Of a stretch of DNA of 64,000 nucleotides, positions 10,979 through 23,800 are shown in pieces. Position numbers and translations under genes: made by a program. Below the pieces are notes generated by a model. The model ran no database searches. It was not told the DNA's origin and saw only the letters and a list, made by a program, of their open reading frames with translations. The stretch covers positions 115,213,295-115,277,294 of the forward strand of contig NC_053397.1 in assembly GCF_905171765.1 (NCBI RefSeq). Direction: 5' to 3'. The first letter of the stretch is position 1. Every line of letters starts with the position of its first letter. The DNA comes from Bufo bufo (Eukaryota; Chordata; Amphibia; Anura; Bufonidae).

Positions 10979-11051
10979 AGCTTTATAGCTGAGTGGATAA
11001 GGTCCTTGCCTCTAATATACAAGGGGTTGGGAGTTCAAATACCAGCAGAAA
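10979..11051 (+). other. tRNA-like module 4
   Basis: Inverted counterpart of module 1. The A box TAGCTGAGTGG is at 10986-10996 and perfect. The B box GTTCAAATA starts at 11033 with its last base changed. Spacing is 47, because of two extra bases in the variable region. Confidence 0.5.
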
Positions 11052-11142
11052 ATTTTCAGAAATAGATGCTAAATTACATTTAAATACACTGACTCGAGCA
11101 TCGCGCCCGGGCCGAGCATGCTCAATCAACACTAAAGATGAG

Positions 11143-11965
11143 GTGAACTCGGGGATGTGTTTCTGCACATAATTTTGTGCTTCACAGTGATTACACATGC
11201 AGAGAACCAAGCCTGAAAATGGGTCGTGCTCTGCTTTCTCATACAGGACATTCTGCAGTATCATTAGGATGGATTCCATGCTCATAAAACAGCAGTCATT
11301 TTAACTCCAGTTCACTGATTGTGAGTTTATTTATAATAACATGTTTTTTCTGTATTTTCATTTTTATCTTTCCCGGAGAACCCCTTTAAGCCACTGTCAA
11401 ATTATTATATCATATATTGTGATTCTTTCTAAAACTCCAGCTCTAAGTTTAGTAGGTAAAGTCACCAGGAAATTCACTGTTAAACTAGGTACAATGCCTT
11501 GGAGGCGTAGCATGTACTTATACTTTTCACTTAACAATCCTTTGCTTCATTCTGGAGTGAATTTGCTGGTGACAGTTCACATTAAATAGTAATGCTAGTA
11601 TCTATAAAATCACAAAGTTGACATGTTTGAATTTATTTTTATTGTTTATATCTTGTACATTCCGTGTATGACAAAATAATGTTTACAATATTAGTTAACA
11701 GTTTTTTCTTCAATGTCATGGGACTCATACAAGTGTTCTTTTATTGTCTTCATCATTATCTTCATCATTCACCCGTTTCAGCTGAACAGATGATTGTACT
11801 TTATTGTTGCTTTTGACCTAAATTTGGAAATATTAATAAATTGTTGTGAGTGTGGTTATATACAGTATGTAAGATATTTTTTTAAATCTGGTAGACATTG
11901 TTGGAAATAGATATTTTATTTTCATTTTAACCCATAATAATATTTTCCATTCTTCCCATCTATGC
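11143..11965. other. No gene; short dispersed-repeat pieces
   Basis: The stretch near 11370-11400 (cccggagaacccctttaa) resembles the end of a dispersed frog repeat. Nothing else is recognisable. Confidence 0.4.
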
Positions 11966-12152
11966 ACCATAACTAGTGTTGAGCGAATCAAAGCATCTGA
12001 AGTGGAATTCAATCTGAAGTTAAGGAAATATTTGACTTGCTGGGAAGCTGATTTTCCATAACAAATCTGTTTTTTTTTTTTCTAAAATGGCTGTTGCACA
12101 TGTTACAAAGTGAAAGTGAGAAGCTGGGGATTGTGATATGACCTAAAATACC

Positions 12153-14020
12153 ATGCAGTTGAGGGGTACACCTTCTGATACTCAGGAAACAACCTGTGAG
12201 GAACCCACTAGTAGTGCACAAGTTTATAAAAGCAGCGACAGGCAGGCATCACACAGTGGTGGAGGGAAAATGCCATACTCGCCAGTGTGGGAATTTTTCA
12301 GCAAATCGTTGTGGGACATTAGTGTGGTGGTATGCAGGATGTGTGGGCAGAAGGTGAGGCACCATAAAGTGGCATGGGAAAACCGTGCCACTTAGCTGCA
12401 TCTCCTGCCGGCCCCTCACCCCCTCTCCAGCAGTCGTGGTTTGCCACCGTTAGCAGACGAAAGCTGTTGTTCCTTCCCATCGACTTCAAACGTTGTCTAT
12501 AGCTCCTGATGCTCCTCCTCCTACTCCTCATCACTTGTTTATACAACAATCGATCACTGTGGCAATTGCTAAATGACAACAATACCCATGTACTCATCCA
12601 ACGTTGCAGAAGCCGAATGTGCACCTGGCCAAGTTGCTGGTACTACAGTCCCTCCCTTTCCATGTAGTTGACTCTGAACATTTCAGAGAACTGATGCCCA
12701 GCCAAGGTGGAGAATCCCAAGCCAACATCTCTTTTCCAAAAAAGCTGTACCAGCCCTGCACACATACATTGAGCAGAAGGTGGGCCAGTCCTTGGGCCTC
12801 TCAGTGTCTGGAAGAGTTAACGCCAGTGCTGATGTATGGAGTTGCAACTATGGTTAAGAACAATATACAATATATGTTGTTCACAGCCCACTGGGTTGAT
12901 TCTGGATCAGGCACACCAGCAACTTGGGCAGGTGATAGCAATGTTCCTCCACATTGTAATGCTGGATTTCTGCACCAATGTCCTCCTCTGCCTGCTGATC
13001 CTCCACCTTGACATCAGCTTCCAATGCAGGAAAAGTTCATAGTGGTCCTCCAGCATGTCACGTATGCAAAGCTAGGTGTTGTCATGCGGTTGTGCACCTG
13101 GTAATCCTGGGCGAACAGAGCCACACTGGGGAGGAACTGCTAAGCATCATCAATAAAGAAATCGATCACTGTCTGTCTCCTCGCCAACTGGATATAGGAA
13201 CCAAGGTTACTGATAACAGGAAGAACATTTTGTGTGTGCTATGTCACCTCCTTGAGCTGCAAAGGCAAAAAGCTTTTTCCCAACATTGCCTGATATGCGA
13301 TGTTTCCACATGTTGGAACTCAACTCTACATATGTTAGACTGCCTGTACAAGCAGAGGACGGCAGTCAATTAATTAATGCAGCAGATGGACAGGTTTACT
13401 CTCCACTGTAACTTCTACGTTAGGCAGTGGCAGTTAATGTGTGACACATGCCGTTTGCTCCTTTGAGAAGGCCACTTTACTTGTCAGTTATCAGAATTAC
13501 TGGATGAATGATATCATTCCACTCTTTCACATGGTGAAGGGGATGCTGAAAAATCTTATTGGCGAGGGAACAGAAGAGGTGGCCCCTACATCTCATGGCC
13601 ACCTGAGCTGGAAGGAGGATGAGGATATAAACGCCCAGGAATTCTATACACAACTAGGTGGTTTATCTGCCCAAGCGACAGGAGAGGAGCAGGAGGAGCA
13701 GGGGGTGCATGAGGAGCTTGAGTGAGATCCCGAAGATAAGGCAGTATGCAGTGGAGATGGAGACAGGGAAGCACTCCGAGTCACATGCGCAAATGGCCAG
13801 ATGCATGCTTTCTTGTATGCTAATTGATAGCCGCATTGTCAGAATTCGACAGAGGGATAACTACTGGCTAGCCACATTCTTAGACCCTCGCTAATGGTCA
13901 AAAATGGTGGCATTTTTTAGATCTTTTGAGAGGTATTTAAAAATGGATTACTACAGAGACTTGCTGTGTAGTAGGTTGCTCGCTGCCTGTGAGCGCCAAC
14001 GTCTGTCCTCACGCAAATGA
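12153..14020 (+). pseudogene. hAT (BED-finger) transposase, heavily decayed
   Basis: Recognisable pieces lie in order across several frames. The first is a BED-type start with VWEFFSKSLWDISVVVCRMC and a following G-x-K-V-x-x-H. Next is a middle part with LGEQSHTGEELLS and LICDVSTCWNSTLHMLDCL, which matches the catalytic-domain region of hAT transposases. The last is the NYWLATFLDPR block found upstream of the dimerisation region. The C-terminal dimerisation motif is not found. In the family the protein excises and inserts the element. At least four frame changes and an early loss of the C terminus make this copy dead. Confidence 0.85.
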
Positions 14021-14251
14021 TGCCACACACCTGCTGCCTCTACTGCCATTCCTACAAATGGGTTTCTTGGCCTAATGATATGTACATAATACATTTTTTT
14101 GTCATGTGATCTGCCATTATCTTGTGCTGTATGTCCCTGCTATTGCCCCTCCTCCCTTCTCTGTAATGGGGCCACTATTGTCCCTATTACTGCCACTGCT
14201 GTAGTCAGAAGAACTAAAATGAAAGGATCTTGTATGTTGGGCATTCGTATG

Positions 14252-14690
14252 GCCTCTTTCACACGGTCAGTATTTGATCAGAATTTGTAAGCCTAAAAGC
14301 AGGAGTGGGTCCAAAACACAGATGAGATGCAAATGATTCCATTATACTTTATCTCTGTTTTGGACCCACTCCTGTTTTTAGCTTACAATTACTGATGCAA
14401 AACACTGACCAAATACTGACCATCTGAAAGAGGCAATTAAAGTTCTGCATGCAGGATTTTTTTCCCTTGCTTATAAAAACTGATTTCAGATGTAAATGGC
14501 CAAAACGGATGCAAATTAGCATAAGGTCTCTTTCAGACAGCCAGTATTGGGTCTGTGTTTTACATCAGTATTTGATCAGAATTGGTGATCCATTACATTT
14601 CATCTCTGTTTTGGACCAACTCCTGTGTTTGCATTACACATACTGACAAATACTGATGCAAACAACACGACTGTTTGAAAAGCTTTATGG
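14252..14690. repeat. Two adjacent foldback (MITE-like) blocks
   Basis: Block one (14252-14434) starts GCCTCTTTCACACGGTCAG and ends CTGACCATCTGAAAGAGGC, with internal arms around TTTTGGACCCACTCCTG. Block two (about 14524-14690) reuses the same parts (TCTCTTTCAGACAGCCAG, TCAGTATTTGATCAGAATT). They look like two copies of one foldback family placed side by side in the hAT 3' region. Confidence 0.7.
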
Positions 14691-14799
14691 ATGCTCAAAA
14701 TACTGGATTATTATGTTTTTGTTGTTGTCTGTTCTTCTGACGGATAAGAAGAAAGGAAAAATAAACTGTGATGTTAACACAACATTACTGTCACGGCTG

Positions 14800-15035
14800 C
14801 TGCCCCCCCCCCCCCCCTTTCTGTCAAGGGGCCACTATTGTCACTGTCTCTGCTGACTTACTCACTCTGTCATGGGGCTACTACTGCCACTGCTGCCACC
14901 ACCGTCCCCACTCTGTCATGGGGCCGCTACTGCTGCTGCTGCCACAGTCCCCACTCTGTCATAGGGCCACTATTGTCATTGATACTGCTACTGCTGCCAC
15001 CCTACCTACTCTGTCATGGGACCACTATTTGAATC
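14800..15035. repeat. C-rich tandem repeat, about 46 bp unit
   Basis: Units begin tctgtcatggggc and continue with cactactgccactgctgcc variants. About five copies lie in a row, and a related copy lies near 14155. A run of twelve C residues precedes the array. This is probably a subterminal repeat of the hAT element. Confidence 0.75.
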
Positions 15036-15188
15036 TTGGGGCACTGAACGGTTAAGTCCACGGTAACAAATTAAACCTGACGCTAACAGTGAACTGTAAT
15101 ACTGATGCAAACTAATTTGACAGCTAACAGAAGGGATTAAAAAAACTGTCACAACATGCATTAAGAGAACTTTTTTTTTCTCTACTAC

Positions 15189-15752
15189 TGTCACGGTCCC
15201 TCCTGTGACAGTAGGTTAGAAAATCTGAGAGACTGGCTGCACTTTAGGTTATCTGACAGCCTATCTGTTTTCACTTGTTATAATGTTGTTGTTGGTAATA
15301 CCACACCTCTTGTCTTCGTCTGGACTCACACTTCATACCATGCGGTTGATATTATCTGCCTGGAGTTGGAAGAGCTGGTGTGAATTCCTCATCTGTGTTC
15401 CTGCTCATCCATTTTCTATTAAAGACAAGTGTACTTCCCTTTGTATTTTGTTGTTCCCATTTGCACGTTGTTTACTAAACCTGAGGAATACGCTGGTTCG
15501 TTCATCTGGGAAGGAACCAGTGGTCTCAGACCCCGTCACTACTCCTAGGGCTTTCCAGGGTTTCTAGGGCCTAGGTTTCTGGTGTATGAATATTCCCAAC
15601 TTCAGGGTCTATTCATACTGACAGGAGTCAGGGCTAGGTTTAGGGTTTACTAGGTGGTGACCTCTTCCCTTTCCCTAGCCGTGAGGCCTAGTTTTTGGCC
15701 CTTTTCCTTCTGTTGCCATTCTGGTGTTCCTCCCCTCCCCCACTCTGTGACA
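15189..15752 (+). mobile_element. Solo LTR with 5-bp target duplication
   Basis: The 564-bp block starts TGTCACGGTCCC and ends CTCTGTGACA. It is flanked by actac on both sides (15184-15188 and 15753-15757), the 5-bp duplication of LTR integrases. No internal gag-pol is present, so the internal part was probably lost by LTR-LTR recombination. The orientation is a guess from a tattaaag signal near 15420. Confidence 0.9.
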
Positions 15753-16270
15753 ACTACTTTATTGGTGCTGCCTCCTTTTCTTTATTTTGTTCCACTAAGG
15801 AGCCATCTCGACACAGGTCCTGCAGGGGAGCAAGAATTTTGTTTTTTTCTTTTTGCTTTACTGAAGGGTGCTGTATGGTTTTCTTCTTGTTTAACAGAAG
15901 GGATTAGCTTTGAATCCTGGTGACCTGCACAGTGATGTAGATGTCGATAAATTACAACTGCCTGTAATACTGATGTAACTGTACCTTCAGAACGGATTAA
16001 GTATGAATGTGGGTGCAATAGAACATAATGCACATGACAATACACCCACCCTGAAGTCTCCTTGCACTTTCCCTGCAGTTTAGGTTCTAAGCCTTCACAA
16101 TGAGATTGGGCCACCAGTTAGGATGAATATGATTAAGCAGAGTGGCCTGGGTATACCTGGTTAATTGCAATTTGTGACAAATTAATTTGTAATGATTAAA
16201 ATTTCTTGTTGAAATTCAGCGAAACGACCAAGTCGAATTTTTCTAAACTTTGCTCATCACTACCCATAAC

Positions 16271-16735
16271 TAAAGTACTAAATTATAGAAACTAGTGCCG
16301 GCAAAAATTAGAGGAGTTGCCCAAAAGCATTAGTCCCAACCCCAAAGTATATTGCCAAATTTCTTATACACCCCTACCTCCACAGCCCTAGCATTATCTG
16401 AGAACAGCAATACAGTTGTATGTGCGGCAGCCACTAAGATCGGGACCATGGACAAAACACACAGGGCCAAAACCCCAGATGTTTTGGCCTGGAGTTGCCA
16501 TTGGAATGTATGTAATGGACTATTTACAGTTTTCTTAGCAGTTTAAAATTGGCTGAATTGTCACTGGTTCTTTTTGGCAACACCTCCCGTGGTTTTAATA
16601 CATTGTGATAAACCAGCAATTTGAGGGAGATTTTAAGCTCAATTATGCTTGGTTTTCACATATTTTATTTACATGATATTTATGTAAAATCATTGGCAAA
16701 AAAATAACACACCAATAAGGAGTTGTTTAAATCAA
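16271..16735. other. No recognisable feature
   Basis: Spacer between the hAT element and the Tc1-like terminal fragment. Nothing identified. Confidence 0.4.
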
Positions 16736-16739
16736 ATAA

Positions 16740-16955
16740 AACTTTATCTATGTGACTGTAATGATGTCATAATAAATCTGCAAGGTCTTCAGACCCTTTC
16801 ACTTTTCTTACATACTGTTATGCTTTTTCCCCTTAATTCTGCACTTCAAATCATATAATGACAAAGTGAAAACAGAATGTTAGAAATCTTTTCTAATGTA
16901 TTCAAATTTAAAAATGAAAATTTAGCGTTCAGATAAATATTTCAACACCCTCTAG
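16740..16955 (-). mobile_element. Tc1-like terminal fragment
   Basis: The minus strand contains TGTTTTCACTTTGTCATTAT and a GGGTCTGAAGACC stretch. These match the end of the Tc1-like fragment at 28300-28975. No transposase coding remains. It stops where the next hAT element begins. Confidence 0.5.
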
Positions 16956-17429
16956 TAGAGATGGCCTTGCAGTTCGCCCGGCGGTTGTTTTGAGGCAAAC
17001 TTTGCTCGTTCGCGATTTGCTGAACATGCTAACATATGGCGATATTCGCACGTGCCATATTTTTTTTGCATAGCGCCGAACTTTGACCCATGACTCATTC
17101 ATCAGGTGGGACAGGACAGCTAATTGAGACGTTTCAGTACATGGACAAACCCCCAACTCTATAACAGAACCCGATCTGGCAGCCATTTAACATTTTGTGT
17201 TTTGCCAGTGTAGGGAGAGATTGCATTTTGGAGCAGGGATAGTTAGGGACACCAAACGCTAGATAATAGAGCCACAAAAGTCCTTTTAAGGACTGGTATT
17301 GGTGTGCTATCGATAGGTGTGATGTAGAGGGGTAGAGGGGTGTGATATACTTATAATATACTTTCTAAAATAGAAAGTATATTATTAGTGTATTTGTATT
17401 GTGCAGCAGTTGTTTGCGGTTCTGCAGCG

Positions 17430-17875
17430 ATATCGCAGCTAGATAGAGGGACAAACGCTATTGGAGTAACTAATTTCAACGGGTGTGATATACCTGTTGC
17501 CCCAAAAAAAACTTCTTGAGGGCTGCGATATACCTTCTTCCACAAAATCCAAATTGAGGGGTGCCATATACCTGTTTCTGCCAAATATTGATTGAGGGGT
17601 GTTATATACCTTCTTCCACCAAATACTGATTGAGGGCTGCGATACATCTACTTCCACAAAATACTGATTGAGGGGTGCCATATACCTGTTTCTGCCAAAT
17701 ACTGATTGAGGGGTGCTATATACCTGTTTCCACAAAATTATGATTAAGTGGTGCTATATACATATTTACGCCAAATACTGATTGAGGGGTGCCATATACC
17801 TTTTTTATACCTTTTTCCACCAAATACTGATTGAGTGCTGCGATATTCCTTCTTTCACAAATACTGCTCTTCTCT
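17430..17875. repeat. Subterminal tandem repeat, about 38-40 bp unit
   Basis: About ten units of the type ccaaatactgattgaggggt followed by gccatatacctgtttctg occur in the hAT leader. Two alternating versions (gtgccatata and ctgcgatata) are mixed. Subterminal repeats like these are usual binding sites for hAT transposases. Confidence 0.85.
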
Positions 17876-18029
17876 ACGGACTTAGGCAGAGGATCATTTA
17901 GAAAGAGGGGAGTTCAGAGGGAGAGACGGAGCAGCAGATAGGGAGGAGGAGGAGGAGAAGCAGGCAGAACTCGCAGTGCACAGGAGGCAAAAAGCAGACT
18001 ACAAATGTTTATGAAGCAAGCCATCCACC

Positions 18030-20155
18030 ATGCATGGTCACATCTTGCGCTCCCAGGACGCCAGTACATGTCAGTGTGGGCTTTTTTTTAACGTGTCAGC
18101 TGCTGATAATATTGTTGCCATCTGCAGCCTGTGCTGTCAACAGATAAGTCGCGGTAAGTCCAACACTCATCTAGGGACGACCGCCTTAAGAAAGCACATG
18201 GCCTCCCATCACCGAGCCCAGTGGGAGCAACACCGTCAGAACCCACAAAGCCACACTCCCGGCGCTCCACACTTTCCTCCCATTTGTCCTCCACTCCACC
18301 TTCCACCGTGCCGTCGTCACGTTCATCTGGCACAAGGCAGTTTTCCGTGACTCAAATGCTCAAACGTAAAAAAAATTATGACGCTGGATAATCTTCTTGC
18401 CCAACTGCTGACCGCTGGCTTGTCGGAACTGCTAGCCCGCCAACTATCGCCATATCAATTAGTGGACTCAGAGGCCTTTAGAAAAATTGTGGCCATTGGC
18501 ACACCGCAATGGAAGGTCCCCAGAAGGAAAGATTTCTCCCAGAAAGGAATCCCTATATATATGGCCATGTTCAGCGGAAGGTTAATATATCTCTGAAACA
18601 GTGGTGCCAAGATCCATCTGACCACAGACACAAGGTCTAGCAAACATGGGCAGGAAAGATACATAACTTTCACTGCCCACTGGGTGATCCATCTAACGGC
18701 CGTCAAGCATGTAACCCGTGGCACCCGTGTGGATTTGGTGTTACCGCCACAGATTGCATGCAGGCCTGCCTCTTCTTCTCCTCCTTCTACTGCATCCTCA
18801 GTCTCCTCCTCGGCTGACTCCTCCTTTTCCACTGCTACCACCTCTTTCGCTGCACCCCCCCAAGCTCCCCAGAACCTATTCAACGTGCCAGGCGAAACAT
18901 TGCCATGCTGTGCTGCGGCTGTTGTGCCTGGGAGCCAAGAGCCACACCGGTCCTGCACTGCTTTCAGCTCTGCGGTCACAGGCCGATCAGTGGCTAACTC
19001 CGCTCAATTTGACAGTTGGTAAGGTGGTGTGCGACAACGGTACCAATCTGCTGAGCGCGCTGAAACAGGGCAAAATGTCAAATGTGCCGTGCATGGAACA
19101 CGTCCTGAACTTAGTCGCGCAGCGATTCGTTGCCAAATACCCTAGGGTCCAGGACGTCTTGCGGCAGGCCAGGAAAATCTCTGGTCATTTTAGAAGATCT
19201 TACACAGCCATGGCTCACCTCGCTGACGTTCAGCGGCGACACCACTTGCCCATCAGACGTCTGATTTGTGAATGCCCGACGCGCTGGAACTCCACCTTGT
19301 ATATGCTTGATAGGCTGCTGTACGAACTCTGCGGCAGGACAGATTCTAGGGGGCTTGGTTTCGTTTCATCGGGCCAGTGGCTGCTTATGCAGACTTCTGT
19401 GGCCATTTGATGAGATCACCAAACTGGTCAGTCGCAGCCAGGGCACCATCAATGACGTTGTACCTTAAGCCTTCTTTCTGGAGCGTGCATTGCGTCGTGT
19501 TATTGATCAAGCCGTCAAGAAGCAGAAGCTGGTAGATGAGGAAGTCGCAATGCTGAATTAATTCCCGGGGGGGGCTACTCAATCTGAGACAAGTCAGCAG
19601 GAGTCTGAAGAGGAGTGAGAGGAGGATGGTGGGAGCGAGAAGAGCAGGCTTTAAACTTTTTGGGGATCCCAGGTGTTGTCCGTGGCTGGGGGGAGGAGAC
19701 CGAAGACGACATTCTCCTGGGCGATAAGCAGTTAGTCCAATTTAGTGCCAATGGGGGCCTTTATGCTCCAGTGTTTGAAGAGGGACCCACGTATAAAAAG
19801 CATAAAGGTCAAGGACCTGTACTGGGTGGCAACGTACTTAGACCCCCGGTACAAACACAAAATGGCGGACATATTGCCAGAATCACAGAGGGCTGTCCGA
19901 ATGCAGCATTTCCAGGCCTTGGTGCGAGAGATGCTGCATTCTGCTGTTGCGGGCACTGGCAGAGGAATTTAGACCCACAATGAAACAGGTGCGGGTACGA
20001 ATCCTACTGCGCCTGCAAAAAGAGGGCGGTTTGAAAATGTGTTGGTCACTTCAGATATTAGATCATTCTCGCAGCCAACCCATCAACAGCTGCCTACCGG
20101 ATGTGTGTCCGACTACATTGGGTTAACGGCCGATGTGGACGCTCTGAGAAGCGAG
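18030..20155 (+). pseudogene. hAT (BED-finger) transposase, 5' part
   Basis: The start at 18030 gives a BED-type zinc finger within the first 70 residues: AICSLCCQQISRG, then TTALRKHMASHH (C-x2-C...H-x4-H). Downstream frames contain LVDSEAFRK, then a long frame (18718-19410) with KVVCDNGTNLLSAL, MEHVLNLVAQRF and CPTRWNSTLYMLDRL, the conserved hAT catalytic-domain blocks. YWVATYLDPRYKHKM follows near 19820. Several frame changes separate these. After 20155 the gene is cut by the Gypsy LTR. The last piece, VDYLRFLKMNEAWISEEF, lies at 25190-25270. The usual ERVFS block between the halves is missing, so sequence was lost at the insertion. Confidence 0.88.
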
Positions 20156-20847
20156 TGTAACGGTCACGTCCACACACACACAGGGGGAAGGATAGTGACC
20201 AATGCGCTCCACCCTCACCCCTGGCCCTGCCTACTTGCCTCACGAGTCCTGATGACAGGGGACAACTGGACGACAGTCCCTAACTTAGGATACGTGCAGG
20301 GAAGACAGACAAAACAAAATACGGAACATGAACGGACCGGGTCAGAACCAAGAGAGCTACGCAGTACAAAGGAGTTAAGCAAAGAATGGTCAGGAGAAGC
20401 CGGGATCAAATACCTGGAGAGTAGAAAAGTACAAGAGGAGTCCTAAGAGAGTAGTCAGGTGGGAGCCGAGGTCACAATACCAGGACGGATGCGCAGTACA
20501 GGAGGAGCAGGCAAAGGATCGTCAGGGAACGGAATCAGGTGAGTATTCAGTAGTCCAACAAATAGCCAGGAACCTAGAAATTAACAGGCAACCTGTGGCT
20601 AGCAGGCTGCCTGTATTTATAGTGGGGAGTGAGGTTCATGTGATGTGGCCAGCGTCACATGACCGACAGACCAACCAGTTGAGCACCGAGTGATCAGCTC
20701 GGCGCTCAAGGCAGACTTAGGAGCAGGGAGCCACCCAGCAGTAAAGCCGCCCTGGGAATGAGGTCAAACACAGATCCTCATTCCCAAAGCTACGCAACAG
20801 TTCTGCGGGCAATGGGGGACCGAGTGCACCTTCGGAACCCCGTTACA
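20156..20847 (-). repeat. 3' LTR of the chromodomain Gypsy element
   Basis: On the plus strand it runs from TGTAACGGTCACG to CCCCGTTACA, giving inverted TGTAAC/GTTACA ends over 692 bp. A CA-rich stretch lies at 20170-20182. It shares about 135 bp with the truncated 5' LTR, which has a longer (CA)n run. Confidence 0.9.
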
Positions 20848-23800
20848 GTACCCCCCCTTTTACGAGGGGCCACCGGACCCAAGACTTCAGGCGATGGCTT
20901 TTCAGGGTGTTCTAAATGAAATTTACGAACCAGTCTAGGAGCATGAACCTCCCTGGTAGGTACCCAAGATCTCTCTTCAAGTCCATACCCCTTCCAGTGA
21001 ATCAGGTACTGCAAGGAGTTACGCACCTTCCTGACATCCACTATTTTAGACACAACATACTCGACAGCATCATTAACAAGAACCGGCAGAGGCGAGGCTT
21101 TCGATGGTACTACCGGTTCAAAATATTTTTTAAGTAGAGATTTATGGAACCCATTATGAATGTAGAATGACTCGGGCAGCTCCAACCTAAATGATACCGG
21201 GTTAATCACCTCCGTGATCTTATATGGTCCAATAAAACGAGGAGCAAATTTTCTAGAAGCTACCTTGAGAGATAGATTCTTGGAGGACAACCATACTTTA
21301 TCCCCAACCTGAAAGTTCACCCCCTTGAACGTCTCATATCGGCCTTGAGTTTTTGAGAACTTTGAGCCTTTTCTAGGTTCGATTGAACCCGGGCCCAAAC
21401 TGTGCACAGTTCGGAGGAGAGTTTATCAGCTTCAGGGTTAGAGGAGGAGACTGACGACCCAGAATGAAAACGGGGATGAAAACCATGGTTACAAAAGAAA
21501 GGGGAGACCCCAGCAGAAGAATTGACACGGTTATTCAAAGCAAATTCAGCCAACGGAAGGAATTTGACCCATAATTGCTGGTCATCAGCAACATACAACC
21601 TCAGGAATTGTTCCACAGACTGATTAAGGCGTTTAGTCTGCCCATTACTCTCAGGATGGTAGGCGGAAGAAAAAGACTACGAAATTTTACATCTTTGACA
21701 GAAGGCCCTCCAGAATTTGGACACAAACTGCACACCCCTGTCCGAAACAATATTTTCCGGGATGCCATGTAAACGAACAATCTCTCTCACAAAAATAGAC
21801 TCCAGGGTTTTAGCATTCGGAAGTTTAGACAGGGGAATGAAATGAACCATCTTGCTAAATCTATCGACCACTACCCAAACCACAGTCTTACCCTCCGCCA
21901 GCGGTAGGTCAGTTATAAAGTCCATCGAGATATGGGACCAGGGTCTACTGGGAATGGGTAGGGGTCGTAGGTTACCAGCAGGGAGAGTCCTAGGTGTCTT
22001 AGACCTGGCACAAACCTCACAGGCTGACACGTAGGACTTGACATCCCTGGTCAGAGTGGGCCACCAATAAGATCTAGAAACCAGATCCTTAGTGCCCTCA
22101 ACACCCGGATGTCCACAAAAGGCAGAATCGTGACACTCCCCCAACAGCTGGAGACGAAATTGTACGGGAACAAACAACTTATCTGTTGGGGTGGATGCCT
22201 GTGCCAGATGTTGTTCAGCCTTAATGCTAGCCGAGATATCCTGGGCCGAGATATCCTGGGTTAGAGCAGCTAAGAAGATGTTTGCTGGTAGGATGGATTC
22301 AGGCGGCGTCTCAGTGGGTTGAAAAGCATGGAAGCTCCGAGATAATGCGTCTGACTTCACATTTTTACTTCCCGGCCTGAACGTAATGGAGAAATCAAAA
22401 CGGGTAAAAAACAGAGCCCATCGGGCTTGTCGGGGATTCAACCTCTTAGCAGACTCGAGAAACATTAGGTTTTTATGATCAGTGACAACAGTTACTCGAT
22501 GCCTTGCCTCCTCCAAAAAATGTCTCCACTCCTCAAATGCCCATTTAATAGCCAGCAGCTCCCTATTCTCTATGTCGTAGTTTCTCTCCGTGGGAGAGAA
22601 TTTCCTAGAGAAGAAGGCACATGGTCTCAGGTTAGTGAGGCTAGCAGGACCTTGTGAAAGGACTGCTCCTGCGCCGTCCTCGGACGCATCCACCTCCACA
22701 ATAAAGGGTCTCTCCTGATCAGGCTGGATCAGAATGGGAGCGCTACTAAATGCCTTTTTTAATGTTTCAAATGAAGAAATGGCCTTGGTAGACCAATTCT
22801 CCAAATCCGCCCCTTTCTTAGTAAGGTCGGTCAATGGCTTAGCAATTACAGAAAAATTCATGATAAATTTACGTAGTAATTAGCGAAACCCAAAAACCGT
22901 TGTAAAGCCTTTAAGGATGAAGGCCTTACCCATTCCTTAATTGCTAAAACCTTACCAGGATCCATCTTAAAGGCGTGAGGAGTCAAAACATGCCCTAGAA
23001 ACAGTATCTCCTGTACACCAAAGACACATTTCTCTTGCTTAGCGGATAGCTGGTTCTCCCTCAACACCTCTAATACTTGTTTGACATGAGACACATGAGA
23101 TTCGAAATCAGGAGAGAATATCAAAATGTAGTCAAGATAGACAATAATAAATTTACCTAAGAACTCCCTAAGAATATCGTTCATTAAGTTTTGGAACACA
23201 GCTGGGGCATTGCTGAGTCCAAAAGGCATCACCTGATATTCAAAGTGTCCTATCGGAGTATTGAACGCTGTCTTCCATTCGTCTCCCTCCTTGATTCGGA
23301 TTAGATTGTATGCCCCTTTCAGGTCAATCTTGGAAAACCAGGTTGCCCCCAAAACCTGGTTAAATAAATCCGGAATCAGTGGGAGAGAGTATCTATTTTG
23401 GACAGTGATTTTATTTAATCTCCGGTAATCAATACAAGGCCTAAGACCACCATCCTTATTTTTAACAAAGAAAAACCCTGCTCCCATAGGAGAGACTGAA
23501 GGTCTAATATGCCCTTTAGCAAGGCTCTCCTTAATATAATCTTCCATAGCCTTGCGTTCAGGCCCTGAAAGATTATATATTCGACCTTTAGGAAATTCGG
23601 CACCCTCAATTAGCTCTATGGCGCAATCATAAGATCTATGGGGGGGTAGAACCTCTGGAGTAAGGGATGAGAATACATCAGAATATTCCTTAATAACAGA
23701 GGGTAATGTATTAGACCTTACTGAAACCCCAGCCTGGACCACGGACAAGCATGAGTCACACTTAGGTTCCCATTTCACCAACTCTCCTTTGGACCAATCA

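Larger units (their letters stand above)
10061..11134. mobile_element. Non-autonomous hAT-type element carrying tRNA-like modules
   Basis: The ends are inverted: TAGTGTTGATCGAGCA at the left and TGCTCAATCAACACTA at the right. They are flanked by identical 8-bp copies of aagatgag (10053-10060 and 11135-11142), the size hAT transposases make. The terminal type resembles other hAT ends in this window. The interior is a large palindrome centred on a (TA)n tract near 10660. Each half holds two tRNA-like modules. No transposase is encoded, so movement would depend on an enzyme supplied elsewhere. Confidence 0.9.
11974..16262 (+). mobile_element. Complete-ended hAT element with solo LTR inside
   Basis: The left end reads TAGTGTTGAGCGAATC and the right end GCTCATCACTA, an imperfect inverted pair. 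Flanking 8-mers are accataac (11966-11973) and cccataac (16263-16270), a target duplication with one mismatch. Inside are a decayed BED-type transposase (12153-14020), two foldback MITE-like blocks, a C-rich tandem array and a 564-bp solo LTR. The element is 4289 bp including the LTR. Confidence 0.85.

Noticed and set aside
20246..20272. Hammerhead-like start CTGATGACAGGGGACA in the Gypsy LTR
   Set aside because: No GAAA core follows and no stem III or closing stem I can be formed.
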